From NCBI GenBank assembly GCA_036746315.1, contig DAIOEK010000024.1, positions 1-40,003 on the forward strand: DNA of 40,003 bases. The letters are read 5' to 3'. This stretch comes from DAIOEK01 sp036746315 (GTDB lineage: Bacteria; Chloroflexota; Anaerolineae; Anaerolineales; Anaerolineaceae). The position numbers were made by a program, and so were the translations under genes. This document shows, in pieces, positions 33,264-40,003 of the stretch (positions within the stretch are counted from its first letter, which is position 1; every line of letters begins with the position of its first letter). The notes under the pieces are model-generated. The model was not told where the DNA came from. It searched no databases and worked only from the letters and a program-made list of their open reading frames with translations.

Positions 33264-33288
33264 TGTATGTTGGTCGGACCACTATACA
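33264..33288. promoter_or_regulatory. 25-bp near-perfect palindrome, predicted operator for the GntR-E1 protein
   Basis: The arms TGTAT and TGGTC (plus strand 33264-33268 and 33271-33275) are mirrored by GACCA and ATACA (33277-33281 and 33284-33288). Only the dinucleotides between the arms break the symmetry. The core TGGTC-N-GACCA is the FadR/GntR operator core. It lies 11 bp before the start codon and covers the predicted transcription start. Confidence 0.8.
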
Positions 33289-33290
33289 TC

Positions 33291-33319
33291 ATCATACAAT
33301 CACCCGGTTTTTATGTCAA
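33291..33319 (-). promoter_or_regulatory. strong promoter of the ubiquitin-like operon
   Basis: On the minus strand, consensus -35 TTGACA (33314-33319), a 17-bp spacer and -10 TATGAT (33291-33296). The operator begins 3 bp downstream of the -10, so repressor binding would block initiation. Confidence 0.8.
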
Positions 33320-33325
33320 TCTTCC

Positions 33326-33371
33326 GCGAACAAATAGGACCTTACAAAATTGTAAGGTCCTATTTGTTCGC
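33326..33371. terminator. 21-bp perfect hairpin between the ABC and ubiquitin-like operons
   Basis: A 21-bp perfect inverted repeat (33326-33346 with 33351-33371) surrounds a 4-nt AAAT loop. It lies 17 nt beyond the stop of the ABC exporter operon. No U tract follows on the minus strand, so classical rho-independent termination is not certain. It also abuts the -35 box of the ubiquitin-like operon. Confidence 0.6.
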
Positions 33372-33387
33372 AAAATGATTATGCGTG

Positions 33388-35202
33388 TCAGGCTGGCGCC
33401 GTAGCCGATGCTGAATTAGCATCATAGTACTGCTTTTCATACAATTCGGCATACTTGCCCTTCTGACCCAATAATTCCGTGTGTGTGCCCCGTTCGACGA
33501 TCTTCCCATCATCGATCACAATCACCATATCGGCGTTTCGGATGGTGCTCAACCGGTGTGCAATCACAAACGATGTGCGCTTTCTCAGCAGTAAGTCCAG
33601 CGCCTTTTGTATCAGTACTTCCGTTCTTGTATCGATGCTTGCAGTAGCTTCATCGAGGATCACGATTCTTGGATCCGCCAGGATGGCTCGCGCAATGGCG
33701 ATTAATTGCCGTTGGCCCTGGCTCAGCAGTTTCCCGCGTTCCCCCACTTCCGTTTCATATTGCTTGGGAAGTTTTTCAATGAATTGGTGCGCATTAGACG
33801 CTTTGGCTGCAGCAATGACTGCCTCATCTGATTCGTCCAGGTTGCCATAACGAATATTGTCCATGATGGTGCCGGAGAAGAGAAATGGCTCCTGGGTAAC
33901 GATACCCAGTTGTGCACGCAGCGACTTCTGCGTCACTTTCCCAACATCATAGTCATCCACCCAAATCGATCCCTTGCTGGGGTCGTAAAACCTGGCTAGT
34001 AAACTCACCAGTGTGGATTTTCCCGCGCCGGTAGGTCCGACAATGGCCACCGTCTGCCCTGCCTTTACCTTCAAATCGATATCACAAAGCACCGGTTGGT
34101 CGCTCTCATAGGCAAATGCCACATCCCTGAATTCAATATCACCGATGATGGCAGGCAAGGTTGCCGCATCCGACAGGTCTACGATATCCGGTTTGATATC
34201 CAGCAGAAGGAATATCCGCTCCGCCGCCGCAATGGCAGATTGTGCCTGTGTCCATAATGTGGCAATTTGTTGAATAGGTCTGAAGAAGTTTTGAACATAT
34301 TGCAGGAAGGAAATCACCAGTCCGACCGTGGCACTTCCTGCAATGACCATTGAACCGCCTAGGGCTGCAACGACCGCCAAATCCACATAGATCAACACTT
34401 CCATAGCCGGATTGAACGCCGAAGTGATTGCATTCGCATTCACATTTGCATCCCGGTTGGCGGCATTTCTCTCCGTGAACTCGCGGATGTTCTGACCGGT
34501 CCGATTGAAAGCCTGGGCAACCTTGACGCCAGAAATCTGTTCCTGGATGTTTGCAGATACGTCACCAATAGTTTCGCGCGTCTTTCGAAATGCTCTTCTT
34601 GCCAGCCGGGAAAAAAGGTTGGTAACCAGTAACAGGACCGGCAGCATCAGTAGCACGGCAAGTCCCAGCTTCCAACTGACCAGCATCATGGCAATGCCAA
34701 TTCCCACCAGGGAAAAGATGGCGCCAATTAACTGGCTGAGACTCTGTGTGAAGAAACTATTGAGCGCATCAATATCGTTTACCAATCGGCTCATTAAATC
34801 ACCGGCATTTTTACTTTCAAGATATTGCAATGACAGGCTCTCAATGTGGCCGAATACCTTATCCCGTAAGTCAGCCAGCAATTCCTGCCCGATGGTAGCC
34901 ATAATTAGCACCTGACCACGAGTGGCAAATGCGCCGATAACATAAACGACGATCAGTACGACCATCAAAAGTGCTAACCCGGATGTATTTTTAGGGGTGA
35001 TAAATTTATCGATTGCCTGCCCGGTCAGCATGGGACCAAGCCCCTGGCTTGCTGCAGAGATTAATACCAGGATCAAAGCCGCAACAATTTGCCGGGTATA
35101 AGGCTTTAAATAACTGATCAACCGCAACAATACTTTGCCGGTATTCTGCGCCTTATCGTCAGAATTTAGTTGCATTCCCCTTCCGCCGTGTCCTCGCATC
35201 AT
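33388..35202 (-). CDS. ABC exporter subunit, canonical Walker B half of a heterodimer
   Basis: A 604-residue type IV ABC exporter half: six membrane helices (about 30-330) and a C-terminal ATPase. Walker A GPTGAGKST is near 389, the signature is the non-canonical LSQGQRQ near 490, and Walker B ILDEATASID with the catalytic Glu is near 514. Together with the preceding gene this reproduces the asymmetric sites of heterodimeric exporters such as TM287/288 and BmrCD: one degenerate site combining the partner's Asp with this LSQGQ. AGGAGG precedes the ATG, which overlaps the upstream stop. The substrate is unknown; a drug or lipid is usual. Confidence 0.92.
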   Translation of the reverse strand: MMRGHGGRGMQLNSDDKAQNTGKVLLRLISYLKPYTRQIVAALILVLISAASQGLGPMLTGQAIDKFITPKNTSGLALLMVVLIVVYVIGAFATRGQVLIMATIGQELLADLRDKVFGHIESLSLQYLESKNAGDLMSRLVNDIDALNSFFTQSLSQLIGAIFSLVGIGIAMMLVSWKLGLAVLLMLPVLLLVTNLFSRLARRAFRKTRETIGDVSANIQEQISGVKVAQAFNRTGQNIREFTERNAANRDANVNANAITSAFNPAMEVLIYVDLAVVAALGGSMVIAGSATVGLVISFLQYVQNFFRPIQQIATLWTQAQSAIAAAERIFLLLDIKPDIVDLSDAATLPAIIGDIEFRDVAFAYESDQPVLCDIDLKVKAGQTVAIVGPTGAGKSTLVSLLARFYDPSKGSIWVDDYDVGKVTQKSLRAQLGIVTQEPFLFSGTIMDNIRYGNLDESDEAVIAAAKASNAHQFIEKLPKQYETEVGERGKLLSQGQRQLIAIARAILADPRIVILDEATASIDTRTEVLIQKALDLLLRKRTSFVIAHRLSTIRNADMVIVIDDGKIVERGTHTELLGQKGKYAELYEKQYYDANSASATAPA

Positions 35203-36962
35203 AGGGTCACCTCCTGGGCAGACTTAACCAGGTCCTGTTGACCGCCGAATTGTGTCGCAAGGATATCCGCGTAAAGTTCACTGGTTTGCATCAATTCCTT
35301 GTGCTTGCCCTGGCTGACGATTTTCCCCTGCTCAAGTACCAGTATCTTATCGGCGTTTCGAACGGTGCTAATTCTTTGCGCAATGACCAGTGTTGTTCTT
35401 CCTTTGCGTAGGTCCTCCAACGCCTTTTGGATCAAGTATTCGGTTTCCGTATCCACTGAAGAAGTAGAATCATCCATGATGAGAATGCGTGGCTGTAGAA
35501 TGAGCGCTCTGGCAATTGCAATACGTTGTTTCTGCCCACCGGATAACCCAACGCCCCGCTCGCCAACCAGCGTATCCAAACCGTCTGGCAGGTCTCGGAT
35601 GAACTCATGCGCCTGTGCAATTTTTGCTGCCTCAAGGATTTCCTCGTCGTTGGCATCTGGACGCCCGTAAGCAATATTTTCACGGAGCGTACCGGCAAAC
35701 AAGGTCGTCTCCTGCAAGACCATTCCTATCTGTTTTCGCAGGGAATCAATTGTTACATCTCTTACATCTATCCCGTCCAGACATACACTGCCGCTGGTGA
35801 CATCATAGAATCGCGGAACAAGATTGATGATCGAGGACTTTCCCGATCCGGTTTGCCCCAGAATGGCGACAGTCTGATTGGGTTCAACTGTAAAGCTGAC
35901 ATCCTGCAATACATAAGACTCTGATCCCTGATATCGAAAGCTGACGTCGTGGAATTCTATTCTTCCCTGGATGGTGCCTAATCCAACCGCATCTGGTTTC
36001 TCAAGTACGTCTGATTTGGCATCAATTACCTCGTAGATTCGTTCAGCCGAGGCTTCAGCTCGTGACAACATGGAACCGATCATGCCAAGCATAAACAGTG
36101 GAAACAGAAGCGAGCCCTGGTAACTCACGAAAGCGACCAATTCGCCAATGGTGACTGTTTCTTTCATTACCATCACGCCACCAATCCAGACCACGAGGAC
36201 ACTGGCAATATTGGCAATTAAAAAGATAATTGGAAAAAAGTTTGAAAACAACCGGATCAGTTTGATGTTTTCAGCTTTGAAATCAATGTTCTTAAGAGAA
36301 AATCGGTCGATCTCGTATTCTTCCCGGGCAAATGCCTTGACAATCCTGATGCCGGCAATATTTTCTTGTAAGACAGTATTTAAGACTGAAAGTTTTTGCT
36401 GCACCGTTTTGGAAAGCGGCATTAAGCCCCGCACAAAAATACCGAAAAAGACAATTAGTACGGGGAACATTGCTACAAAGATCAGGGTTAATTTCCAATT
36501 CATGCTGAAAAGAATGATCAACGTACCGATAAATGAAATCAACCCGCCTGCCAACTGAAACAGTCCGATCCCGGTAAATGTTTTCACCAGTTCCACATCG
36601 GAGGTCATTCTTGTCATCAATGCTCCGGTTTGCGACTGGTCATGGTATGTGAAGCTCAAATTCTGTAGCTTGGAAAAAATCTGGTTTCGCATCTCATAAG
36701 CGATGCTCTGTGCGACTGTTTCTGACCAATAGCCCTGCAGAAATTGAAAAACGCCGCGTAGCACGGCAAGCCCAATTAACGCGCCGGATAAGGAAAGCAC
36801 AAGATGCATCTGCATCTGACCTATGCCTTGATCGATGAGGGATTTTAATACCTGGGGGGTGATCAAGTTGGAAGCATTCACGATCAGTAGGGCAATAAAA
36901 GCTCCAGCAGCAGGCAACCAGTAGTGCCGGGCAAGCAATAAAGTGCGACCAATTCCCTTCAT
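35199..36962 (-). CDS. ABC exporter subunit, degenerate Walker B half of a heterodimer
   Basis: A 587-residue half-transporter with six membrane helices (about 15-310) and a C-terminal ATPase. Walker A GQTGSGKSS is near 367, the canonical signature LSGGQKQR near 472, and Walker B ILIMDDSTSSVD near 493. The catalytic Glu after the Walker B Asp is replaced by Asp, so this half cannot form a fully active site by itself. It overlaps both marR (upstream) and the partner subunit (downstream) by 4 nt, so the three are co-translated. Function is inferred as export of a compound sensed by the MarR protein. Confidence 0.92.
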   Translation of the reverse strand: MKGIGRTLLLARHYWLPAAGAFIALLIVNASNLITPQVLKSLIDQGIGQMQMHLVLSLSGALIGLAVLRGVFQFLQGYWSETVAQSIAYEMRNQIFSKLQNLSFTYHDQSQTGALMTRMTSDVELVKTFTGIGLFQLAGGLISFIGTLIILFSMNWKLTLIFVAMFPVLIVFFGIFVRGLMPLSKTVQQKLSVLNTVLQENIAGIRIVKAFAREEYEIDRFSLKNIDFKAENIKLIRLFSNFFPIIFLIANIASVLVVWIGGVMVMKETVTIGELVAFVSYQGSLLFPLFMLGMIGSMLSRAEASAERIYEVIDAKSDVLEKPDAVGLGTIQGRIEFHDVSFRYQGSESYVLQDVSFTVEPNQTVAILGQTGSGKSSIINLVPRFYDVTSGSVCLDGIDVRDVTIDSLRKQIGMVLQETTLFAGTLRENIAYGRPDANDEEILEAAKIAQAHEFIRDLPDGLDTLVGERGVGLSGGQKQRIAIARALILQPRILIMDDSTSSVDTETEYLIQKALEDLRKGRTTLVIAQRISTVRNADKILVLEQGKIVSQGKHKELMQTSELYADILATQFGGQQDLVKSAQEVTL

Positions 36963-37408
36963 TCTCTCAAATCACTTTCTTTATTTTCCATAATCAAATC
37001 AATCACATCAAGATCTTTCATAAAAGCAGTGAAAAGATCTCCATCAAGCCTTCGCAATTTTTCTGTGATGATCCGGTTTATTTCATCTTCAACCGCAATT
37101 ACCTGGTAAAAACCACTCTCCGTGGTATTTAACACAAATTTTCTGGCATCAGTTTTATCAGGACTGCGCGCAATCCATCCCTTGTCGATCAGCAACTTAA
37201 TGGTGTCGCTAAGTGAGGCTTTGGATATCATCATTTCCCTGGCTAACTCACTTAAGCTCATCGGACGCTCATGTAATACCCGCAAAATCCGATAATGGAT
37301 CATGGGAAGCGGACATGGCCCCGACTTCAATCCGGATAAGACGACCCTCATTATTCTGGGTATAATATGGATCAGTTTTTCAGCAGCGAGAGCGTATTTA
37401 TCAGTCAT
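36959..37408 (-). CDS. MarR-family transcriptional regulator
   Basis: A 149-residue winged-helix protein. The recognition region is SLSELAREMMISKASLSDTIKLLIDKGWIARSPDKTDARKFVL-like (residues about 51-95); the Asp-Ala-Arg-Lys wing is typical of MarR. Flanking helices would make the dimer. It leads the operon of the heterodimeric ABC exporter, the usual setting for a MarR repressor that responds to a transported compound. No SD is evident before the ATG. An inverted repeat overlaps the predicted transcription start just upstream and would suit autoregulation. Confidence 0.9.
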   Translation of the reverse strand: MTDKYALAAEKLIHIIPRIMRVVLSGLKSGPCPLPMIHYRILRVLHERPMSLSELAREMMISKASLSDTIKLLIDKGWIARSPDKTDARKFVLNTTESGFYQVIAVEDEINRIITEKLRRLDGDLFTAFMKDLDVIDLIMENKESDLRE

Positions 37409-37417
37409 ATCGTTACT

Positions 37418-37443
37418 ATTCGTTAGGACACCGAATTATATCA
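37418..37443 (-). promoter_or_regulatory. extended -10 promoter of marR with overlapping inverted repeat
   Basis: On the minus strand, TGA plus TATAAT occupies 37435-37443. ATTCG (37418-37422) and CGAAT (37432-37436) form an inverted repeat with a 9-bp spacer over the expected start site, a plausible MarR operator. Confidence 0.45.
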
Positions 37444-37460
37444 TCCACAAACAAACCATC

Positions 37461-37826
37461 ATGCAAATGATTACGCTAAACCATATACAATCGTTGCAAT
37501 ATCAGCAGGAAATTTCAAAAGCTCAAAACTGCAAAATCGCCGGTAATAAGGGTATGGCAAGGGTATGCTCGCGTAGAGCAGCAACCATCCTGTTGAAGGC
37601 GTGGTTGGATGATCGGCACATTGCCTATCCAGTATTGGATGGCTACAGACTAATGTTGTTTGCCCTGGAATTACCGGAAATTCCCGAAGCTGCAAAAGAA
37701 TCATTACATTGCCTGGTCATGCGCGTCAATGACAGTTACAATTTACCAACAGATGTTAATTTACTCGAAACGGCGGATCGTCTGGCTGCAAGCTTATCTA
37801 TATATGTCCCACAGGATGGATCATGA
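37461..37826 (+). CDS. uncharacterised small protein, coupled to a glutaredoxin gene
   Basis: A 121-residue soluble, mostly helical protein from the ATG at 37461; a second ATG (37467) is possible and neither has a clear SD. The longer open frame reads through the divergent marR promoter and is rejected. The N-terminus is basic, with two cysteines (AQNCKIAG and ARVCSRRAA). The middle has an amphipathic helix (ATILLKAWLDD). The C-terminal half has LPEIPEAAKESLHCLVMRV. I recognise no family. Its stop overlaps the next start (ATGA), so its job may be tied to thiol-redox chemistry, but that is inference only. Confidence 0.65.
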   Translation: MQMITLNHIQSLQYQQEISKAQNCKIAGNKGMARVCSRRAATILLKAWLDDRHIAYPVLDGYRLMLFALELPEIPEAAKESLHCLVMRVNDSYNLPTDVNLLETADRLAASLSIYVPQDGS

Positions 37827-38080
37827 CAGAAGACAAACGGATTGTGGTATATGGCACGCGCTGGTGCCCCGATTGCGTACGCGCAAAGTTCATACTCGAT
37901 AAAAAGCAGGTGGTTTACGATTACATCGATATCGACCAGGATGCGTCAGCAAAACAGTTTGTAAAAGACACAAATCGTGGATACTGCAGCGTTCCTACGA
38001 TCATATTCCCTGACGGCAGCACACTGACCGAGCCCGACCCGCGCACACTGGAACAAAAAATTAATCTGCTGCAAAAATAA
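37823..38080 (+). CDS. glutaredoxin/mycoredoxin-like protein
   Basis: An 85-residue thioredoxin-fold protein. The active site WCPDC has Cys15 and Cys18. The cis-proline SVPTIIFPDG is near residue 57, and DYIDIDQD and TEPDPRTLEQKI complete the fold. CPDC with a following Arg resembles actinobacterial mycoredoxin and NrdH-like proteins more than classical CPYC glutaredoxins. The electron donor (mycothiol-like thiol, glutathione or thioredoxin reductase) cannot be told from sequence. It overlaps the preceding gene by 4 nt and runs convergently into the small membrane protein gene, 2 bp away. Confidence 0.9.
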   Translation: MTEDKRIVVYGTRWCPDCVRAKFILDKKQVVYDYIDIDQDASAKQFVKDTNRGYCSVPTIIFPDGSTLTEPDPRTLEQKINLLQK

Positions 38081-38082
38081 TG

Positions 38083-38313
38083 CTATGCTTTTCTTCTGCC
38101 AAGTTTGCTGAGAATCCAGAAAAAAGTTGCAAAAAATAGAATTACGCCACCTACCAGTAAAAAGGTTTGAGGTCTGGTGATGTTCTTTTCCAATTCCACA
38201 CTGGGAACAGCGGTTAAACGCTGTTTTAAGCTGGATACAAATCCCGGATCTGGCTGATACGTACGAAGGCGATTCCGTAGTGCATTCTCGACATAAGTGA
38301 TTTCCGTATCCAT
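38083..38313 (-). CDS. small single-pass membrane protein, possible mini anti-sigma factor
   Basis: A 76-residue protein with a cytosolic head (1-46) and one membrane helix (about 50-69) followed by a basic end (KLGRRKA). The head contains NALRNRLRTYQPDPGFVSSLKQRL, which resembles the short P-D-P-x-F-V-x-x-L-x-x-R-L motif often found in anti-sigma factors of Chloroflexota and Firmicutes. It has no zinc-binding HxxxCxxC motif. It is the third gene after the ECF sigma factor and DegV, 3 nt after degV, so an anti-sigma or membrane-tether role is reasonable. No function has been shown. Confidence 0.75.
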   Translation of the reverse strand: MDTEITYVENALRNRLRTYQPDPGFVSSLKQRLTAVPSVELEKNITRPQTFLLVGGVILFFATFFWILSKLGRRKA

Positions 38314-38316
38314 GTC

Positions 38317-39174
38317 CTATTCTTCCTCTTCTGCCGGATAAGCAACAATACCGATTGTTCCAGGTCCCAGGTTGGCAGCCACAGAGATGGAAAGATCGGT
38401 AAGGATCATTTCTTTAATACAAAATTTTTCTCTCGCTAATTCAAGCAAGTCAGTTGCGGAGGAAAAATCCTCCGCATGTACAACAGCCATATTCAGAACC
38501 TTATCGCCCACCCGCTGCCGCACCAGTTTCAAAACCCGCTCCACAGATCGTTTTCGACTGCGGACCCGGTCGGCAATTTCAAGCATTCCGTCTTTAAGCA
38601 TGATAATTGGCTTGATTTGCAGAATCGAGCTGATTCTCTCCTGCATAGCATTTACTCTGCCGCTGCGTCGGGCAAATTCCAACGTATCCAGGGTCAACAC
38701 GATGGTTATTTTTTTTCGAATATTTTCCAGCCGCGCAAATATCTCTTGCACTGATTTTCCAGCCCGATCCAGCAGCCTTGCCTCTTTGGCCATATAAGCC
38801 AACCCGGCTGATCCATTGCCTGAATCGAACGGGAAAATATTATATTCATTGATTAGTTCTCTGGCAGCCAGCGTAACGGCGTTAAACGTGCCGCTCATTT
38901 TGCTGGCTACATGCAGCGAAAGGATATCATCCCCCTTGCGGGCAATATGCCTGTAAAAATCCACGATCTGTCCGGTGGAAGGTAACGACGTTTTGGGAAA
39001 TAATTTCTTTTCACGAACCAACGAATAAAACTTGGTTGGCGAGAGATCAATTCCCTGCCGGTAGCTTCTTCCGCCTAATTCAATATTGATCGGCAGGATG
39101 TTGATCTCATATTCCTCATCCCACCCTCTCGGGTAATCCATCGAACTGTCAGTTACTATTCTCAGCGTCTTCAT
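38317..39174 (-). CDS. DegV family fatty acid-binding protein
   Basis: A 285-residue DegV-fold protein. Its N-terminal opening is RIVTDSSMDYP; ILPINIELGGRSYRQGIDLSPTKFY and KTSLPSTGQIVDFY follow. The central SLHVASKMSGTFNAV contains the lipid-binding Ser region, and the C-terminus ends in GPGTIGIVAYP. DegV/FakB proteins bind fatty acids and present them to the kinase FakA; no fakA is nearby here. The start overlaps the ECF sigma gene by 4 nt, so a stress-responsive link to lipid recycling is possible. Confidence 0.92.
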   Translation of the reverse strand: MKTLRIVTDSSMDYPRGWDEEYEINILPINIELGGRSYRQGIDLSPTKFYSLVREKKLFPKTSLPSTGQIVDFYRHIARKGDDILSLHVASKMSGTFNAVTLAARELINEYNIFPFDSGNGSAGLAYMAKEARLLDRAGKSVQEIFARLENIRKKITIVLTLDTLEFARRSGRVNAMQERISSILQIKPIIMLKDGMLEIADRVRSRKRSVERVLKLVRQRVGDKVLNMAVVHAEDFSSATDLLELAREKFCIKEMILTDLSISVAANLGPGTIGIVAYPAEEEE

Positions 39175-39758
39175 AATTCGTAATCCATATCGTCGAAATC
39201 GTTTCGTAAAGAATTGAGTGTTCGATGATACAAACTTTTGATGGCGCCTTCACTTCTGCCCATGATGATGCCAATTTCAGTATTGGACAATTGCTCCACG
39301 AACTTCAAGATGATCAACTGTTGTCGTTCGGGGTTTAATTTGCGCAGTCTCCGCATTAATAAATCCAGTTGCTGATATTGAATTACTTCCGCTTCGGGGA
39401 ATTCTGACTGCTTCCGATCTGCTTCCGGGTTGTCCTCCAGCGGAACTTCCTTTTTCCGGCTATTATCTCGATGCCAGTTGGCGACCAGGTTATGGGCAAT
39501 TCGATATAGCCAGGCTGAAAACGGAACGCCGGTGTTTTTATATCTTCCGATATGCTGATACGCACGATGAAAAACCTTGGCGGTCAGATCTTCTGCCTCG
39601 TTTTCCTGACCTGTGCGGTAATAAATGTAGTTATAGATTCGGGCAACGTAGCGCTCATATAAAACCCCAAACGCATCCTGATCGCCCGAAGCAGCCCGCT
39701 GCAATGCAATATCGTCTGTAATGTCAGTACTATTCATATCAGCTGCCGATTTCACCAT
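39171..39758 (-). CDS. ECF-type RNA polymerase sigma factor
   Basis: A 195-residue sigma-70 family protein with only regions 2 and 4. Region 2 (about 22-92) has the DQDAFGVLYERYVARIYNYI and AEDLTAKVFHRAY segments, and the -10 recognition part is WLYRIAHNLVANW. Region 4 (about 130-185) has LNPERQQLIILKF and a recognition helix RSEGAIKSLYHRTL. The start is uncertain: ATGs at 39770, 39758 and 39737 all lack an SD. I prefer 39758, which lies 10 nt after a TACAAT box. It heads a three-gene operon with DegV and a small membrane protein that might be its anti-sigma factor. Confidence 0.88.
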   Translation of the reverse strand: MVKSAADMNSTDITDDIALQRAASGDQDAFGVLYERYVARIYNYIYYRTGQENEAEDLTAKVFHRAYQHIGRYKNTGVPFSAWLYRIAHNLVANWHRDNSRKKEVPLEDNPEADRKQSEFPEAEVIQYQQLDLLMRRLRKLNPERQQLIILKFVEQLSNTEIGIIMGRSEGAIKSLYHRTLNSLRNDFDDMDYEL

Positions 39759-39768
39759 GGTTAACACC

Positions 39769-39774
39769 ATTGTA
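39769..39774 (-). promoter_or_regulatory. -10 box before the sigma factor gene
   Basis: On the minus strand this is TACAAT. It predicts a leader of only about 3 nt to the ATG at 39758. The -35 is weak. Confidence 0.35.
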
Positions 39775-39863
39775 GTGGATTCGGTATGATTAAAGGCATT
39801 TTTGCATAAATTCGTATGTATATACAGTGAATTTGGGCACATCTACAAGAATAGCCCGCCCTA

Positions 39864-39877
39864 TGCTACAATATATA
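39864..39877 (+). promoter_or_regulatory. promoter of ssrA
   Basis: TGCTACAAT (39864-39872) overlaps TATATA (39872-39877), which lies 6 nt before the predicted tmRNA 5' end. Either could be the -10; no strong -35 was seen. Confidence 0.45.
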
Positions 39878-39883
39878 GGCATT

Positions 39884-40003
39884 GGGGATGACAGGCTTCG
39901 ACGGGGGAGGCTGGTCCCGGATTGCGAGCCGAGAGGTGCCGACCTCGAAAAATCAGCACAAAACATTAAGTGCCAACCGCACTTCCTACGCTGCTATGCC
40001 CCT
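39884..40003 (+). ncRNA. ssrA: tmRNA (5' part, cut by the window edge)
   Basis: The RNA starts GGGGATGACAGGCTTCGACGGGG, the highly conserved 5' end of the tRNA-like domain of transfer-messenger RNA. The reading frame probably resumes at GCC after TAAGT (39969-39973), giving a tag that starts Ala-Asn-Arg-Thr-Ser-Tyr-Ala-Ala-Met-Pro. tmRNA with SmpB rescues stalled ribosomes and marks the unfinished protein for proteolysis. The rest of the tag, the pseudoknots and the 3' tRNA half lie outside the window. Confidence 0.93.

Noticed and set aside
33252..33282. Earlier start of the GntR-E1 protein at 33282
   Set aside because: That codon lies inside the palindrome, downstream of the predicted transcription start by only a few bases, and the extra residues do not fit the GntR fold.
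33326..33371. CRISPR repeat or mobile-element end
   Set aside because: There is only one copy, no spacer periodicity and no transposase nearby.
37302..37460. N-terminal extension of the unknown 121-residue protein
   Set aside because: It runs antisense through marR and its promoter, and reads as a low-complexity translation of non-coding sequence.

Overview
The window looks like a chromosomal segment of an Anaerolineae-type Chloroflexota bacterium. The grounds are moderate G+C, Shine-Dalgarno (SD) and leaderless starts side by side, and an archaeal-type phosphoglycerate mutase. A DUF1461 membrane protein, a membrane-fused spermidine-synthase homologue and a membrane ferritin/VIT1 fusion also fit. 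The phylum assignment is inferred from gene content, not computed. I see no phage, insertion sequence, CRISPR array or tRNA gene.

Layout. 1-3.7 kb: the end of an unknown gene, then the purine operon hpt-purA-purB (+). 3.7-7.9 kb: aspA and alaS (-), each with its own promoter. 8-12.5 kb: a lipoprotein, a VOC protein, a membrane spermidine-synthase homologue and a DUF1461 protein (+). 12.5-15 kb: apgM and an orphan sugar-ABC ATPase (-). 15-19 kb: an EAL-HDOD protein and mutS (+). 19-26.3 kb: a tight minus-strand operon fmt-glpK-glpA-sdhB-sdhC-sdhD-panE-VIT1. In it a GlpA that lacks its C-terminal Fe-S domain sits directly upstream of succinate-dehydrogenase-type Fe-S and cytochrome b subunits, which suggests a hybrid glycerol-3-phosphate:quinone oxidoreductase. 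26.4 kb: a DUF4870 membrane protein (+).

26.8-33.3 kb (-) is the highlight: a compact, apparently complete ubiquitin-like conjugation operon. It encodes an E1-like ThiF protein fused to a GntR DNA-binding domain, a membrane RING-like protein (candidate E3), a ubiquitin-like/E2 fusion, a free ubiquitin-like protein and a JAMM (JAB) protease. A glycine-rich membrane protein with an FHA-like domain and a secreted or anchored VWA protein complete it. A strong promoter overlaps a 25-bp near-perfect palindrome with a FadR/GntR-type core just before the GntR-E1 start, so the activating enzyme may repress its own operon.

33.4-37.4 kb (-): marR plus a heterodimeric ABC exporter. 37.4-38.1 kb (+): an unknown protein and a glutaredoxin-like protein. 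38.1-39.8 kb (-): ECF sigma factor, DegV and a small membrane protein. The window ends inside ssrA (tmRNA). Several promoters share the -10 form TACAAT. In mutS, fmt and the spermidine-synthase homologue this box lies 6-7 nt from the start codon, which predicts leaderless mRNAs.
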